DNA of 64,000 bases from positions 26,714 through 90,713 of the forward strand of contig BRLC01000006.1 in NCBI GenBank assembly GCA_024343425.1. The letters are read 5' to 3'. Positions 27,469 through 37,926 of the stretch are shown here, piece after piece (position 1 is the first letter of the stretch; each line of letters opens with the position of its first letter). Below the pieces are notes generated by a model, which was not told the origin of the DNA, made no database searches, and saw only the letters and a program-made list of their open reading frames with translations. The position numbers and the translations under genes were made by a program. This DNA comes from Rhizobiaceae bacterium MnEN-MB40S (GTDB taxonomy: Bacteria; Pseudomonadota; Alphaproteobacteria; Rhizobiales; Rhizobiaceae).

Positions 27469-28991
27469 CAATACTCCTGAAATGAGGAAAAGGCCGGCAG
27501 GTTGTTGGCGAGGTCCTCCGCTATCAACCCCTCGCCTGCGCGGTTGCCTGCCTCTCCATGGAGCCAGGCCGCGGCGCAAGCCGCCTCAAAGCCAGGCATG
27601 CCCTGCGCAACAAGGCCGCCAAGCACCCCGGCAAGCGTATCGCCCGATCCGGCGGTGGCGAGCCACGGCGGAGCGTTATCGCAGATCGCCGCCCGCCCCG
27701 ACGGATCGGCGATCACCGTATCGGCGCCCTTGTAAATAACGATCGCCCCCGTCTCCCTGGAGGCGGATCGCGTCTGCTCGATCTTCGAACGCGTTGCATC
27801 GGACGCGATTTGCGGAAACAGCCGCGCGAATTCACCCTGATGCGGCGTCAGAAACAGACTGGCGTCCTGATTGGCGGCAGCCTGTGTCAGTTGATCATGA
27901 AAGCGCGTAAAGGAGGTTATGCCGTCCGCGTCGAGAACGAGAGCTCTGCCTGCGCCCAGGATGCGTTTTACAAAATCCCGCGCTTTTTCTCCCACGCCAA
28001 ATCCGGGTCCGAGCACGAAACTGTTGAACCGCGGGTCCTCAAGCAGGCCGTCGAGATCGGCGTCTCCATCGATTGTTCGCAGCATGATCGACGTCAGTTG
28101 CGCTGCATTGGCGGCGTTCGCGGAGGCTGGTGAAAGCACGGTCACAAGTCCCGCCCCCACGCGCAATCCCGCAATCGCCGCCAGTCGGGCGGCGCCGGTC
28201 TGGCGATAGCCGCCGCTGAAAACACCCAGATGTCCGCGCGTATATTTGTGGGAGTTTGCGGCAAGCAGCGGCAGGGTGTCCCGCCACAGCGCCGGTCTGT
28301 TCAGCCAGAGAGCTTCCGTCTCTGCTTCGATGCAACGGGACGGTATGCCGATATCCGCGATCTCCAGTTCACCGCAAAGATTGCGCCCAGGCAGGAGGAA
28401 ATGCCCGGGCTTGGGCGCCGCGAACGTGACGGTGCGGCTTGCCCTGAAGGCCGTTCCTCTAACGCGCCCAGTCTCCCCCGACAGACCGGAAGGCAAGTCG
28501 GCGGCAATGACGGGCGTATCAAACGCATTGATCGCTTCGATCACACGCGCGGCAACGCCTTCGACATCCCGCTGCAAGCCGGCTCCGAAAAGCGCGTCGA
28601 TAACCACGCGCCCGTCAGAAGGAACATAATCCTCGAGAGAAAGGATTTTATCGCCCCAGTCGTCTCTGGCGCAGGCTGCGTCGCCCGCAAGTTTTGCAGG
28701 ATCGCCCAGGCTGTAACAGGCGGCCCTAATGCCCGACGCTCGCAACATTTTCGCAGCAACGTAGCCGTCTCCGCCATTGTTGCCTGGGCCGCACAATACA
28801 TTAACGCCCGTGGCGCCGCCGTAATGGCGCAGGACCGACGCCGCAATGGCGGCGCCCGCCATCTGCATCAGACGATATCCGACAATTCCGGAGTCGATTG
28901 CGCGCTGGTCGATCCGACCCATCGCCGACGGGGTGACGACTGGTTCAAGGGCAGTTCTCATCTCTCCCGCGATCCTCTGGACTCGCTCCAT
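27468..28991 (-). CDS. nnr: Bifunctional NAD(P)H-hydrate epimerase / ADP-dependent dehydratase
   Basis: Repairs hydrated NADH/NADPH: an N-terminal YjeF epimerase domain (residues 1-220, with VLCGPGNNGGDGYVAAKML) interconverts epimers, and a C-terminal YjeF/ribokinase-like domain (230-507, with GHLGVFSGGYRQTGAARLA and TAGSGDTLAGVLGGL) dehydrates the S form. The length of 507 residues fits the fused bacterial type. Two starts are possible, ATG 28991 and ATG 28961; neither has ideal RBS spacing. It is divergent from glnB, an order common in rhizobia. It is followed by the coupled cupin gene. Confidence 0.94.
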   Translation of the reverse strand: MERVQRIAGEMRTALEPVVTPSAMGRIDQRAIDSGIVGYRLMQMAGAAIAASVLRHYGGATGVNVLCGPGNNGGDGYVAAKMLRASGIRAACYSLGDPAKLAGDAACARDDWGDKILSLEDYVPSDGRVVIDALFGAGLQRDVEGVAARVIEAINAFDTPVIAADLPSGLSGETGRVRGTAFRASRTVTFAAPKPGHFLLPGRNLCGELEIADIGIPSRCIEAETEALWLNRPALWRDTLPLLAANSHKYTRGHLGVFSGGYRQTGAARLAAIAGLRVGAGLVTVLSPASANAANAAQLTSIMLRTIDGDADLDGLLEDPRFNSFVLGPGFGVGEKARDFVKRILGAGRALVLDADGITSFTRFHDQLTQAAANQDASLFLTPHQGEFARLFPQIASDATRSKIEQTRSASRETGAIVIYKGADTVIADPSGRAAICDNAPPWLATAGSGDTLAGVLGGLVAQGMPGFEAACAAAWLHGEAGNRAGEGLIAEDLANNLPAFSSFQEY

Positions 28992-29081
28992 TCCTCACGT
29001 CGAATAGACACCAGCATGCTGATCTCTTCAATCGAATTAAGACGAGCGAAATGAAACCGATATGATTATATTTTGTGCATT

Positions 29082-29098
29082 TGCACATAATTAATGCA
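29082..29098 (+). promoter_or_regulatory. NtrC-like enhancer site upstream of glnB
   Basis: TGCAC-N7-ATGCA (29082-29098) differs at one base from the NtrC consensus TGCAC-N7-GTGCA. It overlaps a perfect inverted repeat TGTGCA-TT-TGCACA (29074-29087). The position, about 150 bases before a sigma-54 promoter, suits an NtrC enhancer. A weaker, one-base-shorter TGCA-N8-TGCA lies near 29140-29155. Confidence 0.55.
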
Positions 29099-29249
29099 TA
29101 GACCATTGTCCTATTTATAGGACTGGCTTAGCCTGAATGTGCAAAACCGGATGCATAGGTCAGGCCATTGGGTCCAGCGCTCCCGAAACCGAGGCAACGG
29201 AGGCGGCAGCGTCCTTTGGCGAAGTTATTTTTGATCGAACAGCTCTAAT

Positions 29250-29265
29250 TGGCACGGCTTATGCA
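29250..29265 (+). promoter_or_regulatory. Sigma-54 (RpoN) promoter of glnBA
   Basis: TGGCACG (29250-29256), four bases, ATGCA (29261-29265) matches the -24/-12 consensus TGGCACG-N4-TTGCA with one difference. GG and GC are ten bases apart as required. It lies 79 bases upstream of the glnB ATG. The 352-base region 28992-29343 therefore carries nitrogen-responsive control and no gene. Confidence 0.82.
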
Positions 29266-29277
29266 TTCGGCTGGTGA

Positions 29278-29682
<405 letters not shown>

Positions 29683-29741
29683 ATCGCACCGTTTCAAACC
29701 GGTGCAAAACTGCAAACCATCTCTGAAATGAGGAAGTATAC

Positions 29742-31151
29742 ATGACAACTGCTTCAGATATTCTCAAGCAAATCAAGGACAACGACGTCAAGTTCGTCGA
29801 TATCCGCTTTACCGACCCGCGCGGCAAGATGCAGCACGTCACCATGGATGTCGCCGTTGTCGACGAAGACATGTTTGCTGACGGCATCATGTTCGACGGA
29901 TCGTCCATTGCCGGTTGGAAGGCGATCAACGAATCCGACATGGTTCTGATGCCTGATACGGAAACCGTCCACACTGACCCGTTCTTCGCGCAGTCCACGC
30001 TCGCGATCATGTGCGACGTTCTCGACCCAATCACGGGCGAGCCCTATGACCGCGATCCGCGCAGCACCTCGAAAAAGGCCGAAGCCTACGTCAACGCATC
30101 CGGTATAGGCGACACGATCTATGTCGGTCCCGAAGCCGAATTCTTCGTCTTCGACGACGTTCGCTTCTCCGTCGATCCCTATGACACGGGCTTCAAGCTC
30201 GACAGCTCCGAGCTTCCGTCGAACACCGGCTCCGAATATGAAGTCGGCAACCTCGGCCACCGTCCGCGCACCAAGGGCGGCTACTTCCCGGTTCCGCCAG
30301 TCGATAGCGCGCAGGACATGCGTTCCGAAATGCTGACCGTCATGGCTGAAATGGGCGTCACTGTTGAAAAGCACCACCACGAAGTGGCTGCGGCCCAGCA
30401 CGAACTCGGCCTGATGTTCGACACCATGACCCGCAACGCCGACAAGATGCAGATCTACAAGTACGTAGTCCATCAGGTCGCAAACGCTTACGGCAAGACG
30501 GCCACCTTCATGCCGAAGCCGGTCTATGGCGACAACGGCACGGGCATGCACGTTCACCAGTCGATCTGGAAAGACGGCAAGCCGACCTTCGCAGGCGACG
30601 AATATGCAGGCCTTTCGGAAAACTGCCTGTACTACATCGGCGGCATCATCAAGCACGCCAAGGCGCTGAACGCCTTCACCAACCCGTCGACCAACTCCTA
30701 CAAGCGTCTGATTCCGGGCTTTGAAGCGCCGGTTTTGCTCGCCTATTCGGCGCGCAACCGTTCGGCCTCCTGCCGTATCCCGTTCGGCAACTCGCCGAAG
30801 TCGAAGCGTGTAGAAGTTCGCTTCCCGGATCCGACGGCAAACCCGTACCTCGCCTTCTCCGCCATGCTGATGGCCGGCGTCGATGGCATCAAGAACAAGA
30901 TCCATCCTGGCGACGCCATGGACAAGGATCTTTACGACCTGCCGCCGGAAGAACTGAAGGACATTCCGACCGTTTCCGCTTCTCTGCGCGAAGCGCTTGC
31001 GGCTCTCGAAGCCGACTACGAATTCCTGACGGCCGGCGGCGTGTTCCCCCAGGATCAGATCGAAGCCTATATCGATCTGAAGATGGAAGAAGTCATCCGT
31101 TTCGAACATACGCCGCACCCGGTCGAGTTCGACATGTACTACTCCTACTGA
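29742..31151 (+). CDS. glnA: Glutamine synthetase type I
   Basis: ATP-dependent amidation of glutamate; a dodecameric central enzyme of ammonia assimilation. It has 469 residues. Seen signatures are [18 protein letters not shown] near residue 47, the metal/ATP segment [17 protein letters not shown] around 255, NRSASCRIP for substrate binding, and the adenylylation region [11 protein letters not shown] with its Tyr near residue 397. The presence of this Tyr marks the GSI-beta form regulated by GlnE and P-II. It is cotranscribed with glnB and followed by a strong terminator. Confidence 0.98.
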   Translation: MTTASDILKQIKDNDVKFVDIRFTDPRGKMQHVTMDVAVVDEDMFADGIMFDGSSIAGWKAINESDMVLMPDTETVHTDPFFAQSTLAIMCDVLDPITGEPYDRDPRSTSKKAEAYVNASGIGDTIYVGPEAEFFVFDDVRFSVDPYDTGFKLDSSELPSNTGSEYEVGNLGHRPRTKGGYFPVPPVDSAQDMRSEMLTVMAEMGVTVEKHHHEVAAAQHELGLMFDTMTRNADKMQIYKYVVHQVANAYGKTATFMPKPVYGDNGTGMHVHQSIWKDGKPTFAGDEYAGLSENCLYYIGGIIKHAKALNAFTNPSTNSYKRLIPGFEAPVLLAYSARNRSASCRIPFGNSPKSKRVEVRFPDPTANPYLAFSAMLMAGVDGIKNKIHPGDAMDKDLYDLPPEELKDIPTVSASLREALAALEADYEFLTAGGVFPQDQIEAYIDLKMEEVIRFEHTPHPVEFDMYYSY

Positions 31152-31174
31152 CGAACACTTACACGACGATCACG

Positions 31175-31202
31175 AAGCCGGGCCTCGCGCCCGGCTTTTT
31201 TT
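31175..31202 (+). terminator. Rho-independent terminator after glnA
   Basis: A 7-bp GC stem GCCGGGC (31177-31183) / GCCCGGC (31189-31195), extended by AA/TT, encloses a 5-base loop and is followed by seven T. It closes the glnBA operon. Confidence 0.9.
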
Positions 31203-31290
31203 GTCCGATACGAGCACTTCTTTGACCTGAGCGCGCAAGCGCGACGCAAAAAGATCGGGCAGCATGATCACTCTTAAAAGGAGTGACGTC

Positions 31291-31581
31291 ATGCTGATTG
31301 CAATAGTCGAATTCGAAGTAAACCCCGCCCGCCGCCGCGCCCTGCTCGAACAAATCGAAGGCGAAGCGCGTAATGTCCGCGGCATGGAAGGCAATCTGGC
31401 CTACCAGGCGCTTGTCTCCGCCGCATCCGACGGCGGGATTGTGCTGTTGCAGGAATGGCGGGACGAACCCGCTTTCGCAAACTACAGGGCAAGCGACAGT
31501 TTCTCAGCGCTTAACCAGAGCCTGAAGCCCGAAATGAACGGGCCCCCTTCGAGTAGAGGCTTCAACGCCATACCTATTTGA
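31291..31581 (+). CDS. Antibiotic-biosynthesis-monooxygenase (ABM) domain protein
   Basis: A 96-residue dimeric alpha/beta-barrel type domain. It starts MLIAIVEFEV, carries the central helix RRALLEQIEGEARNVRGMEG, then VLLQEWRDEPAFANYRASDSF. Members range from quinol monooxygenases to heme-degrading enzymes; the reaction here is unknown. ATG 31291 has AAGGAG seven bases upstream and is preferred over the open extension to 31264. The AraC-type gene follows directly and reads in the same direction, so the two are probably cotranscribed. Confidence 0.8.
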   Translation: MLIAIVEFEVNPARRRALLEQIEGEARNVRGMEGNLAYQALVSAASDGGIVLLQEWRDEPAFANYRASDSFSALNQSLKPEMNGPPSSRGFNAIPI

Positions 31582-31610
31582 ACATCCGTGACAGGAGCCT
31601 ACTATCCGGC

Positions 31611-32366
31611 ATGCCTGCTGCGCCGTCCTATTGTTTCTATCGAACTCTCGATCCCGCTCCACCGGGTACGATCACGTTCGACCGGCATTACCTGCTCTAT
31701 TCCGTACGGGGCGCCTTGCGGCTGATAGACGAAGACCGAGCCTGGTCGCTCCCGCCGTCCCGCGCCGCCTGGATCGCCGCCGAAACACCGATCCACTTCG
31801 AGATCAAGCATCCGGTGACGTGCTGTTCGGTGCTCTATTCTGTGGATGCGATCAGCGCGCCTGAACAGCGCTTGCGTGTCTTCGAAATGAGCCCGCTCGC
31901 CCGGGACATGGTTCATGCGTGCAGAACATGGAACGCCGACCGGCCCTTTCCCCATCCCCTGGCCGACAGCATGTTTCAGACCCTGGCGCTGCTTTGCCGC
32001 GATCTCGCGGCAAGTCCGTCGAACTGCTGGATACCGCGCGGCCGGACCGATCGTCTGAGGAAAGCGATCGATTTCACGGAAGCCCGTCTGGACCAATCCA
32101 TCACCATCAAGGAGGCGGCGTCGGCCGCGGGGCTCTCCCCGAGATCGCTGGCGCGCCGCTTCGCCGACGAAATCGGCATGACCTGGCGTCAGGTTCAGCG
32201 CCGCATGCGCATGATCAGGGCCATCGAAATACTGGCGAACGAGGCTGATCCGGTGACCCAGGTCGCCTTTCGCACCGGGTACAATTCACTCAGCGCCTTC
32301 AATGCGGCGTTTCGTGAATTCACCGGTTTCAGCCCGAGCGAATATCGTGCGTTTTCAGTCGATTGA
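31611..32366 (+). CDS. AraC-family transcriptional regulator
   Basis: A 251-residue regulator with an N-terminal cupin-like sensing domain (residues 15-110) and a C-terminal double HTH. The second half shows ITIKEAASAAGLSPRSLARRF and the signature VTQVAFRTGYNSLSAFNAAFREFTGFSPSEYR. The ligand is unknown. The first ATG of the conserved protein is 31611, with GGAG 13 bases upstream; a TTG at 31578 overlapping the ABM stop is the alternative. It converges on the aldehyde dehydrogenase gene with 31 bases between. Confidence 0.88.
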   Translation: MPAAPSYCFYRTLDPAPPGTITFDRHYLLYSVRGALRLIDEDRAWSLPPSRAAWIAAETPIHFEIKHPVTCCSVLYSVDAISAPEQRLRVFEMSPLARDMVHACRTWNADRPFPHPLADSMFQTLALLCRDLAASPSNCWIPRGRTDRLRKAIDFTEARLDQSITIKEAASAAGLSPRSLARRFADEIGMTWRQVQRRMRMIRAIEILANEADPVTQVAFRTGYNSLSAFNAAFREFTGFSPSEYRAFSVD

Positions 32367-32397
32367 CGCCGTTTACTCTGATTTTGATTCCGCGGCC

Positions 32398-33822
32398 TCA
32401 GTGCGCGATCATGACATGGCGAACAGCCGTATAATCCTCCAGCGCATAGAGCGACATATCCTTACCGTAACCGGACTGTTTCAGGCCGCCATGGGGCATC
32501 TCGTTCACCAGCATGAAATGCGTGTTGATCCAGGTGCAGCCGTAGCGCAGCGCAGCCGCGGTCTTCATCGCCCTGGAGATATCCTTCGTCCAGACCGAAG
32601 ACGCCAGACCGTAGTCTGAATCATTCGCCCAGGTCACGGCCTGCTCCACGTCGCTGAACCGCGTGACCGAAACGACAGGACCGAACACTTCCCGACGGAC
32701 GATTTCGTCTTCCTGCAGCGCGCCGGCGACTACGGTGGGCTGATAGTAGAAACCGTTGCCGCCATGCACGGCGCCGCCGGTTGTGATTTCCATATGCTTT
32801 TGTTCTGAAGCACGCTGCACGAAGCTCGCGACCCGATCACGCTGACGCTGTGAAATCAGCGGTCCGATCTCGTTCTGCGCGTCGTCGTCCTGGGCGTACG
32901 TGATCTTCGAGACCTCGCTGGTCAGGTCTGCGACGAGATTGTCGTAAACCTTGTCGCCTGCATAGATGCGGCAGGCGGCGGTGCAGTCCTGACCGGCATT
33001 GTAATAGCCGAAGGCGCGGAGCCCTTCGACGACCGCGGAAATGTCGGCGTCGTCATAGACGATGACGGGCGCCTTGCCTCCGAGCTCCAGGTGTGTCCGC
33101 TTGACCGAACGCGCCGCAGCCTCGAGCACCTTCTTGCCGGTGGCGACATCGCCGGTGATGGACACCATATCGACCTTCGGATGATTGATGAGGGCGTTGC
33201 CAACGGTCTGCCCCCTTCCCGTCACGACATTCACCACGCCTTCCGGCAGGATGTCCGCCAAGATCGTTGCAAGCTTGAGCGCAGTCAGCGGCGTCTGCTC
33301 GGACGGCTTGAAGACAACGGTATTGCCGCCGCCGATGGCCGGCGCGAGTTTCCACGCCATCATCATCAGCGGATAGTTCCAGGGCGCGATGGACGCTACC
33401 ACGCCGATCGGGTCGCGCCGAATCATGGAGGTGAAACCCTCCATATATTCACCCGCCGCGCTTGCGGGCGTGCAGCGCACCGCGCCCGCGAAGAACCGAT
33501 AGCAGTCGACGATCGCCGGAATTTCATCATCTCTGGCGGCGTTGATCGGCTTGCCGCAGTTAAGCGCTTCAAGTGCCGCGAACCCGTCGGCTTCCTTCTC
33601 GATCCGGTCGGCGATCTTCAGCAGATATTCGGAACGTTCCGCGGGCGTTGTCCGCGACCATGTCTTGAAAGCGGTCGAGGCCGCCTGCACCGCCCGATCA
33701 ATCTGCCCGGACGATGCTTCCGGCACCTCCAGTATCGTTTCCCCGGTGCGAGGGTTCAGCACCTGTTCCGGCGTTTCCGTTCCGTCTTCAAAGCCGGATC
33801 CAATGAGCAGACTTGTATCCAT
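32398..33822 (-). CDS. patD: Gamma-aminobutyraldehyde dehydrogenase (PatD/YdcW-type)
   Basis: NAD-dependent oxidation of 4-aminobutanal, a putrescine-degradation intermediate, to GABA. The length of 474 residues equals that of the E. coli enzyme. Key residues are Asn149 in PWNYP, general base Glu246 in ELGGK, and nucleophile Cys280 in [11 protein letters not shown], the last wording being characteristic of YdcW. ATG 33822 follows GGGAG; the frame is open upstream without similarity. It is the last gene of a five-gene unit in the same order as E. coli ydcSTUVW, which supports polyamine or GABA-related use. Confidence 0.87.
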   Translation of the reverse strand: MDTSLLIGSGFEDGTETPEQVLNPRTGETILEVPEASSGQIDRAVQAASTAFKTWSRTTPAERSEYLLKIADRIEKEADGFAALEALNCGKPINAARDDEIPAIVDCYRFFAGAVRCTPASAAGEYMEGFTSMIRRDPIGVVASIAPWNYPLMMMAWKLAPAIGGGNTVVFKPSEQTPLTALKLATILADILPEGVVNVVTGRGQTVGNALINHPKVDMVSITGDVATGKKVLEAAARSVKRTHLELGGKAPVIVYDDADISAVVEGLRAFGYYNAGQDCTAACRIYAGDKVYDNLVADLTSEVSKITYAQDDDAQNEIGPLISQRQRDRVASFVQRASEQKHMEITTGGAVHGGNGFYYQPTVVAGALQEDEIVRREVFGPVVSVTRFSDVEQAVTWANDSDYGLASSVWTKDISRAMKTAAALRYGCTWINTHFMLVNEMPHGGLKQSGYGKDMSLYALEDYTAVRHVMIAH

Positions 33823-33845
33823 GATTTCGGTCTCCCTGAGTTGCG

Positions 33846-34661
33846 CTATTTTCCATGTCCGGCCGGATTGTCGCCGTCTCGCGTGAAATAGTGGGCGGCC
33901 AGTATCGGCAGAAGCGTTACAAGCACCACGACCATGGCGACGACATTCGTCACCGGCCGCTGGCGCGGACGAACCAGTTCCTCGAGCATCCAGATGGGCA
34001 ACGTCGCCTGTTGTCCCGCGGTGAACGTAGTGACGATCACCTCGTCGAAGCTCAGCGCAAAGGCGAGCATGCCGCCGGCGAGCATCGCGGTGGCGATGTT
34101 CGGCAGCACGACGTGGCGCAAAGTCTGGAAACCGTTGGCGCCGAGATCCATCGACGCCTCGATCAACGACGCCGATGTTCTCCGGAAACGCGCCACCGCA
34201 TTGTTGTAGACAACGACGACGCAGAACGTCGCGTGGCCGAGCACGATGGTCCACACCGAAAACGGAATGTCCATGAGGTTGAAAGCGGAGCGCAGCGATA
34301 TGCCGGTGATGATGCCGGGCAGCGCAATCGGCAGGATGACGAGCAGGGATATGGTCTCGCGCCCGAAAAATTTTGTTCGAGCGACGGCCGCGGCGCACAA
34401 CGTGCCCAGAACCAGCGCGATGATGGTCGAAATCGTCGCCACCTTGACCGAAAGCCAGAGCGCTTCCCAGACATCCGGCCTGTTCCAGGTGACGCCCAGC
34501 CACTTGAGCGTGAATCCGGGAGGCGGCCATTGATAGCTCTTGTCCTCGGTGGTGAAGGCATAGACGAAGATAAGCAGAATGGGCAGATGCAGGAACAACA
34601 GACCGGCGGCGGCGGCGATCTTGAGGCCCAGGGGAGCCCTGTTTTGCAGATCAGAGCGCAT
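33846..34661 (-). CDS. ABC transporter permease (PotC/YdcV-type)
   Basis: A 271-residue inner-membrane permease with about six helices and the EAA loop [21 protein letters not shown] near residue 185, which docks to the ATPase. The first helix is [21 protein letters not shown]. Together with the neighbouring permease, ATPase and binding protein it forms a polyamine-type importer. Start ATG 34661 overlaps the upstream permease stop by 11 bases. The dehydrogenase gene begins 23 bases downstream. Confidence 0.9.
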   Translation of the reverse strand: MRSDLQNRAPLGLKIAAAAGLLFLHLPILLIFVYAFTTEDKSYQWPPPGFTLKWLGVTWNRPDVWEALWLSVKVATISTIIALVLGTLCAAAVARTKFFGRETISLLVILPIALPGIITGISLRSAFNLMDIPFSVWTIVLGHATFCVVVVYNNAVARFRRTSASLIEASMDLGANGFQTLRHVVLPNIATAMLAGGMLAFALSFDEVIVTTFTAGQQATLPIWMLEELVRPRQRPVTNVVAMVVVLVTLLPILAAHYFTRDGDNPAGHGK

Positions 34662-35592
34662 CGAACGCCCCCTGTCGTTTGGCCATCCACAGATAGAAAC
34701 CCATGATCACGATCGGCACGACGGTGAACGCCGCGGCGAGCGGTATGTTTCCGGCCGTTCCCTGGTGCGCATAGACCGCCTGACCGATAAACAGCCGCGA
34801 CGAGCCGATGATCTGCGGAATGATGTAGTCTCCAAGCGTCAGGGAAAATGTGAAGATCGATCCGGCGACCACGCCGGGCAGCGCAAGCGGCAAGAGAACA
34901 TGCCGGAAGGTTTGCGCAGGATGGGCGCCGAGATCCGACGACGCGTCCAGCATGCTCGACGGAACGCGCTCGAGAGCCGCCTGGATCGGCAGGATCATGA
35001 AGGGCATCCAGACATAGACGAAGACGATGAAAGTGCCTGTATAGCTCACCGACAGCGAATTGCCGCCGAGAAGCGGCAGTGACAGATAAGCTTCAAGAAG
35101 CCAGTTCAGATAGAGCTTGTCGAGAAGCCAGCTCAGGATACCCTCTTTCGCGAGGATAAGCTTCCAGGCGTAGATCTTGACGAGATAGCTCGACCAAAGC
35201 GGCAGCATGACGCCCAGATAAAACAGCGCTTTCCAGCGGCCACGCGCATAGCGGGCCGCGTAATAGGCGATCGGGAACGCGATCATCGCCGATGCGATGG
35301 TGACACAGGCCGCCGTCAGGACGGTGCGCAGTATAATGTCGAGATTGGCGGGGCTGGTGAAAAGTTCGCGATAGGTCTTCAGCGTGAACTGCCGGTTGAT
35401 CAGGCCGGTGAATTCGTCGATCGAAAAAAAGCTCTGCACGAGCAGGGCGACAAGCGATCCGACATAGACGACGCCGAGCCACAATACGGGCGCCGCCAGC
35501 ATCAGGCCAATCAGCAGGTTCGGTCGCCGCCAGAGCACATCCGACAAGCGGTCGCCAAATCCCAAAGGCCGGATGATGATGGCGTCCGACAT
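34651..35592 (-). CDS. ABC transporter permease (PotB/YdcU-type)
   Basis: A 313-residue permease with a cytoplasmic N-terminus, six predicted helices, and the EAA motif [21 protein letters not shown] near residue 225. It pairs with the YdcV-like subunit. ATG 35592 shares its A with the ATPase stop (TGATG) and has GGAGG seven bases upstream, so it is preferred over the GTG at 35595. Family wording (binding-protein-dependent transport, PotB-like) points to putrescine, spermidine or a related amine; the sequence does not fix the substrate. Confidence 0.9.
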   Translation of the reverse strand: MSDAIIIRPLGFGDRLSDVLWRRPNLLIGLMLAAPVLWLGVVYVGSLVALLVQSFFSIDEFTGLINRQFTLKTYRELFTSPANLDIILRTVLTAACVTIASAMIAFPIAYYAARYARGRWKALFYLGVMLPLWSSYLVKIYAWKLILAKEGILSWLLDKLYLNWLLEAYLSLPLLGGNSLSVSYTGTFIVFVYVWMPFMILPIQAALERVPSSMLDASSDLGAHPAQTFRHVLLPLALPGVVAGSIFTFSLTLGDYIIPQIIGSSRLFIGQAVYAHQGTAGNIPLAAAFTVVPIVIMGFYLWMAKRQGAFDAL

Positions 35593-36578
35593 CACCCTTC
35601 CTCCAGCGGATGAAGGCTCTCATTGTCCCACGCGATGCGAATTTCAGCGCCGACCGGCGGCGTGTCCACCTGGTTCGGAAGCAGGACGTTCAATCGCGTT
35701 CCGTCCATTTCGACAGTCAGGCGGCGCGTTGCGCCGAGAAAGCTTTGCCCAAGCACGGTCGCCGCATGACCGCCCTCTCCGACAATCCTGATTGCTTCCG
35801 GGCGCAGACTTGCCGGGCTCTCGCGGCTATTCAGTTTAACGGCGAGCGACGCCGGCAGGATGTTCGACGATCCGACGAAATCAGCAACAAAGAGATTGCG
35901 CGGGTGATGGTAGATATCCGTCGGCGTTCCCGTCTGCACCAACTTGCCGAGATTGAAAATCGCGATCCGATCGGCCATCGACAGAGCTTCGCCCTGATCG
36001 TGCGTCACAAACACGAATGTGATTCCCAGCGAGCGCTGAAGTTCCTTCAGTTCCTCCTGCATCTGCTCGCGGAGCTTGAGGTCAAGCGCGCCCAGCGGTT
36101 CGTCGAGCAGCAGGATTTTTGGCTTGTTCACCAAGGCCCTCGCCAAAGCCACGCGCTGGCGTTGTCCACCTGACAATTGCGACGGCTTGCGCTTTCCGTA
36201 TCCGGAAAGCCTGACCAGCGACAGCGCCTCCTCGGCCTGCCGCATGCGCGTCGCCTTGTCGATGCCGCGTATCATGAGCCCGTAGGCGACGTTGGCGGCG
36301 ACGTCCAGATGCGGAAACAGCGCATAATCCTGGAACACGGTGTTGACGTTGCGGCGGTATGGCGGAACGCCAATGACCGATTGACCGAAAAGGGAAATCT
36401 CGCCTGAAGACGGATGATCGAAGCCAGCGATCATCCGCAAACAGGTGGTCTTGCCCGACCCTGAAGGTCCGAGCATGGCGAAGAATTCGCCTTCCGCTAT
36501 TTCGAGATCGACATCGTCGACTGCGCGCACTTCCTCAAAGTGGCGCGAGACGCCCGAGAGCTTCACCGCTACCTGCAT
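35592..36578 (-). CDS. ABC transporter ATP-binding protein (PotA/YdcT-type)
   Basis: A 328-residue ATPase. It has Walker A GPSGSGKTT near residue 38, a Q-loop VFQDYALFPHL, signature LSGGQRQRVALARAL near 138, Walker B ILLLDEPLGALD, and the switch His in FVTHDQGEA. The C-terminal 90 residues form the TOBE domain that often senses substrate in this family. It energises uptake through the two downstream permeases and is separated from the binding-protein gene by 55 bases. Confidence 0.94.
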   Translation of the reverse strand: MQVAVKLSGVSRHFEEVRAVDDVDLEIAEGEFFAMLGPSGSGKTTCLRMIAGFDHPSSGEISLFGQSVIGVPPYRRNVNTVFQDYALFPHLDVAANVAYGLMIRGIDKATRMRQAEEALSLVRLSGYGKRKPSQLSGGQRQRVALARALVNKPKILLLDEPLGALDLKLREQMQEELKELQRSLGITFVFVTHDQGEALSMADRIAIFNLGKLVQTGTPTDIYHHPRNLFVADFVGSSNILPASLAVKLNSRESPASLRPEAIRIVGEGGHAATVLGQSFLGATRRLTVEMDGTRLNVLLPNQVDTPPVGAEIRIAWDNESLHPLEEG

Positions 36579-36633
36579 TCGTCCGGTCCCGTCTGAGGCC
36601 CGCCTTGCGGCGGGCCATCGTCATTTGCAGAAA

Positions 36634-37794
36634 TCAGCGACCGCCAATCACGCCGATATAGTCGGAGACCCAACGATAATAGGGCACGCATTCATCCTGG
36701 CTCGCACACTGGGACACCGGCGTGGTCCAGAAAGCAACCTTTTCGAAATCATCGAAACCGTTCGTCGCACAGCCTTCCGCAGTCTGCATACCGCTGCCGT
36801 CGGTGCAGGCGTCAGGCACACTCGGATTGGCGCCGAACCAGACGGAAAGATCGCTCTGCAGGTTCGAGGACAACGTGTGCTCCATCCACATGTAGGCGCA
36901 ATTCGGATTTTCCGCATCCGCATGCATCATAGTGGTGTCCGCCCAGCCGGTCACGCCTTCTTCCGGGAAGGTCGACGCAATCGGCTCATCCTCACCCTTG
37001 AGAAGATTGACCTGGAATGGCCAGGAACCGGAGGCGACGACGCCTTCGTTCTTGAAGTCGTCGATCTGGATGAAGGCGTCATGCCAGTAACGGGCGACCA
37101 GATCGCGTTGCTGGCGAAGCAGATTGAGCGCGGCGTCATACTGTTCCTGGTTAAGCTCATAGGGGCTCTTGATGCCGAGCTCAGGATTGTGGTGCATCAG
37201 ATAGTTGGCCGCATCGGCAATGTGGATCGGGCCGTCATAGGCCTGAACCCGGCCCTTGTTCGAGGCGCCGTCAGGCAAGGTTGTTTCTTCGAACACGACG
37301 CTCCAGCTTGTCGGCGCTTCCGGAAAAACCTCTGTGTTATACATGAGCACGTTCGGACCCCACATATACGGCGTTCCGTAATGTTTGCCGTCGACCGTGT
37401 GCCAGGGCGCGTCCTTCAGCCGGTCGTCGATCCTGCTCCAACTCGGAATCAAATCCGGGTTGATTTGCTGCACGCGCTTGCCGGCGATCAGGCGAAGCGA
37501 CGCGTCGCCGGAAGCTGTCACGAGATCGAAACCGCCTTCGTTCATGAGAGCGACCATTTCATCGGACGTGTTGGCCGTCTTGATATTGACCTTGCAACCC
37601 GAGCTTTCTTCAAACTTGGTCACCCAGTCGAACGCCGGGTCGGTTTCTCCACGCTCGATATATCCGGGCCAGGCGACAATGCTGACCTGACCCTCTGCAG
37701 GTCCGACTTCAGTCAACATGTCGCCAAATGCGTGATGAGTGGTCAGCGCTGTCGACGCTGCAATCAGAATGCCCAGTTTCATTCGTTTTTTCAT
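36634..37794 (-). CDS. Periplasmic substrate-binding protein (YdcS/PotF-type)
   Basis: A 386-residue secreted solute-binding protein. A signal peptide spans residues 1-24 (KLGILIAASTALTTHHAFG). The mature protein begins with the PotD/PotF-like strand VSIVAWPGYIERG and continues with ANTSDEMVALM, VQQINPDLIPSW and the hinge region YGTPYMWGPNVLMYNT. An acidic, aromatic-lined pocket would suit polyamines. ATG 37794 is preceded by GGGAGAG. It is the first gene of the transporter unit; the 132-base gap to lysR (37795-37926) should hold the promoter. E. coli YdcS has also been linked to polyhydroxybutyrate synthesis. Confidence 0.9.
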   Translation of the reverse strand: MKKRMKLGILIAASTALTTHHAFGDMLTEVGPAEGQVSIVAWPGYIERGETDPAFDWVTKFEESSGCKVNIKTANTSDEMVALMNEGGFDLVTASGDASLRLIAGKRVQQINPDLIPSWSRIDDRLKDAPWHTVDGKHYGTPYMWGPNVLMYNTEVFPEAPTSWSVVFEETTLPDGASNKGRVQAYDGPIHIADAANYLMHHNPELGIKSPYELNQEQYDAALNLLRQQRDLVARYWHDAFIQIDDFKNEGVVASGSWPFQVNLLKGEDEPIASTFPEEGVTGWADTTMMHADAENPNCAYMWMEHTLSSNLQSDLSVWFGANPSVPDACTDGSGMQTAEGCATNGFDDFEKVAFWTTPVSQCASQDECVPYYRWVSDYIGVIGGR

Positions 37795-37926
37795 CTTGCT
37801 CTCCCGAACAGGGGTTGAATTGCAATTCTCTCGGTCGCCGCCGCACTAACAGAATGTATGCAGGCTAAAGAGTTCACAAATTCAAAGATCAGAATGACAA
37901 TATCGGAAAAACCGAATTCACAAACA

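Noticed and set aside
29754..31118. 454-codon minus-strand frame opposite glnA
   Set aside because: Complementary shadow of the strongly codon-biased glnA gene; no start signal and no family motif.
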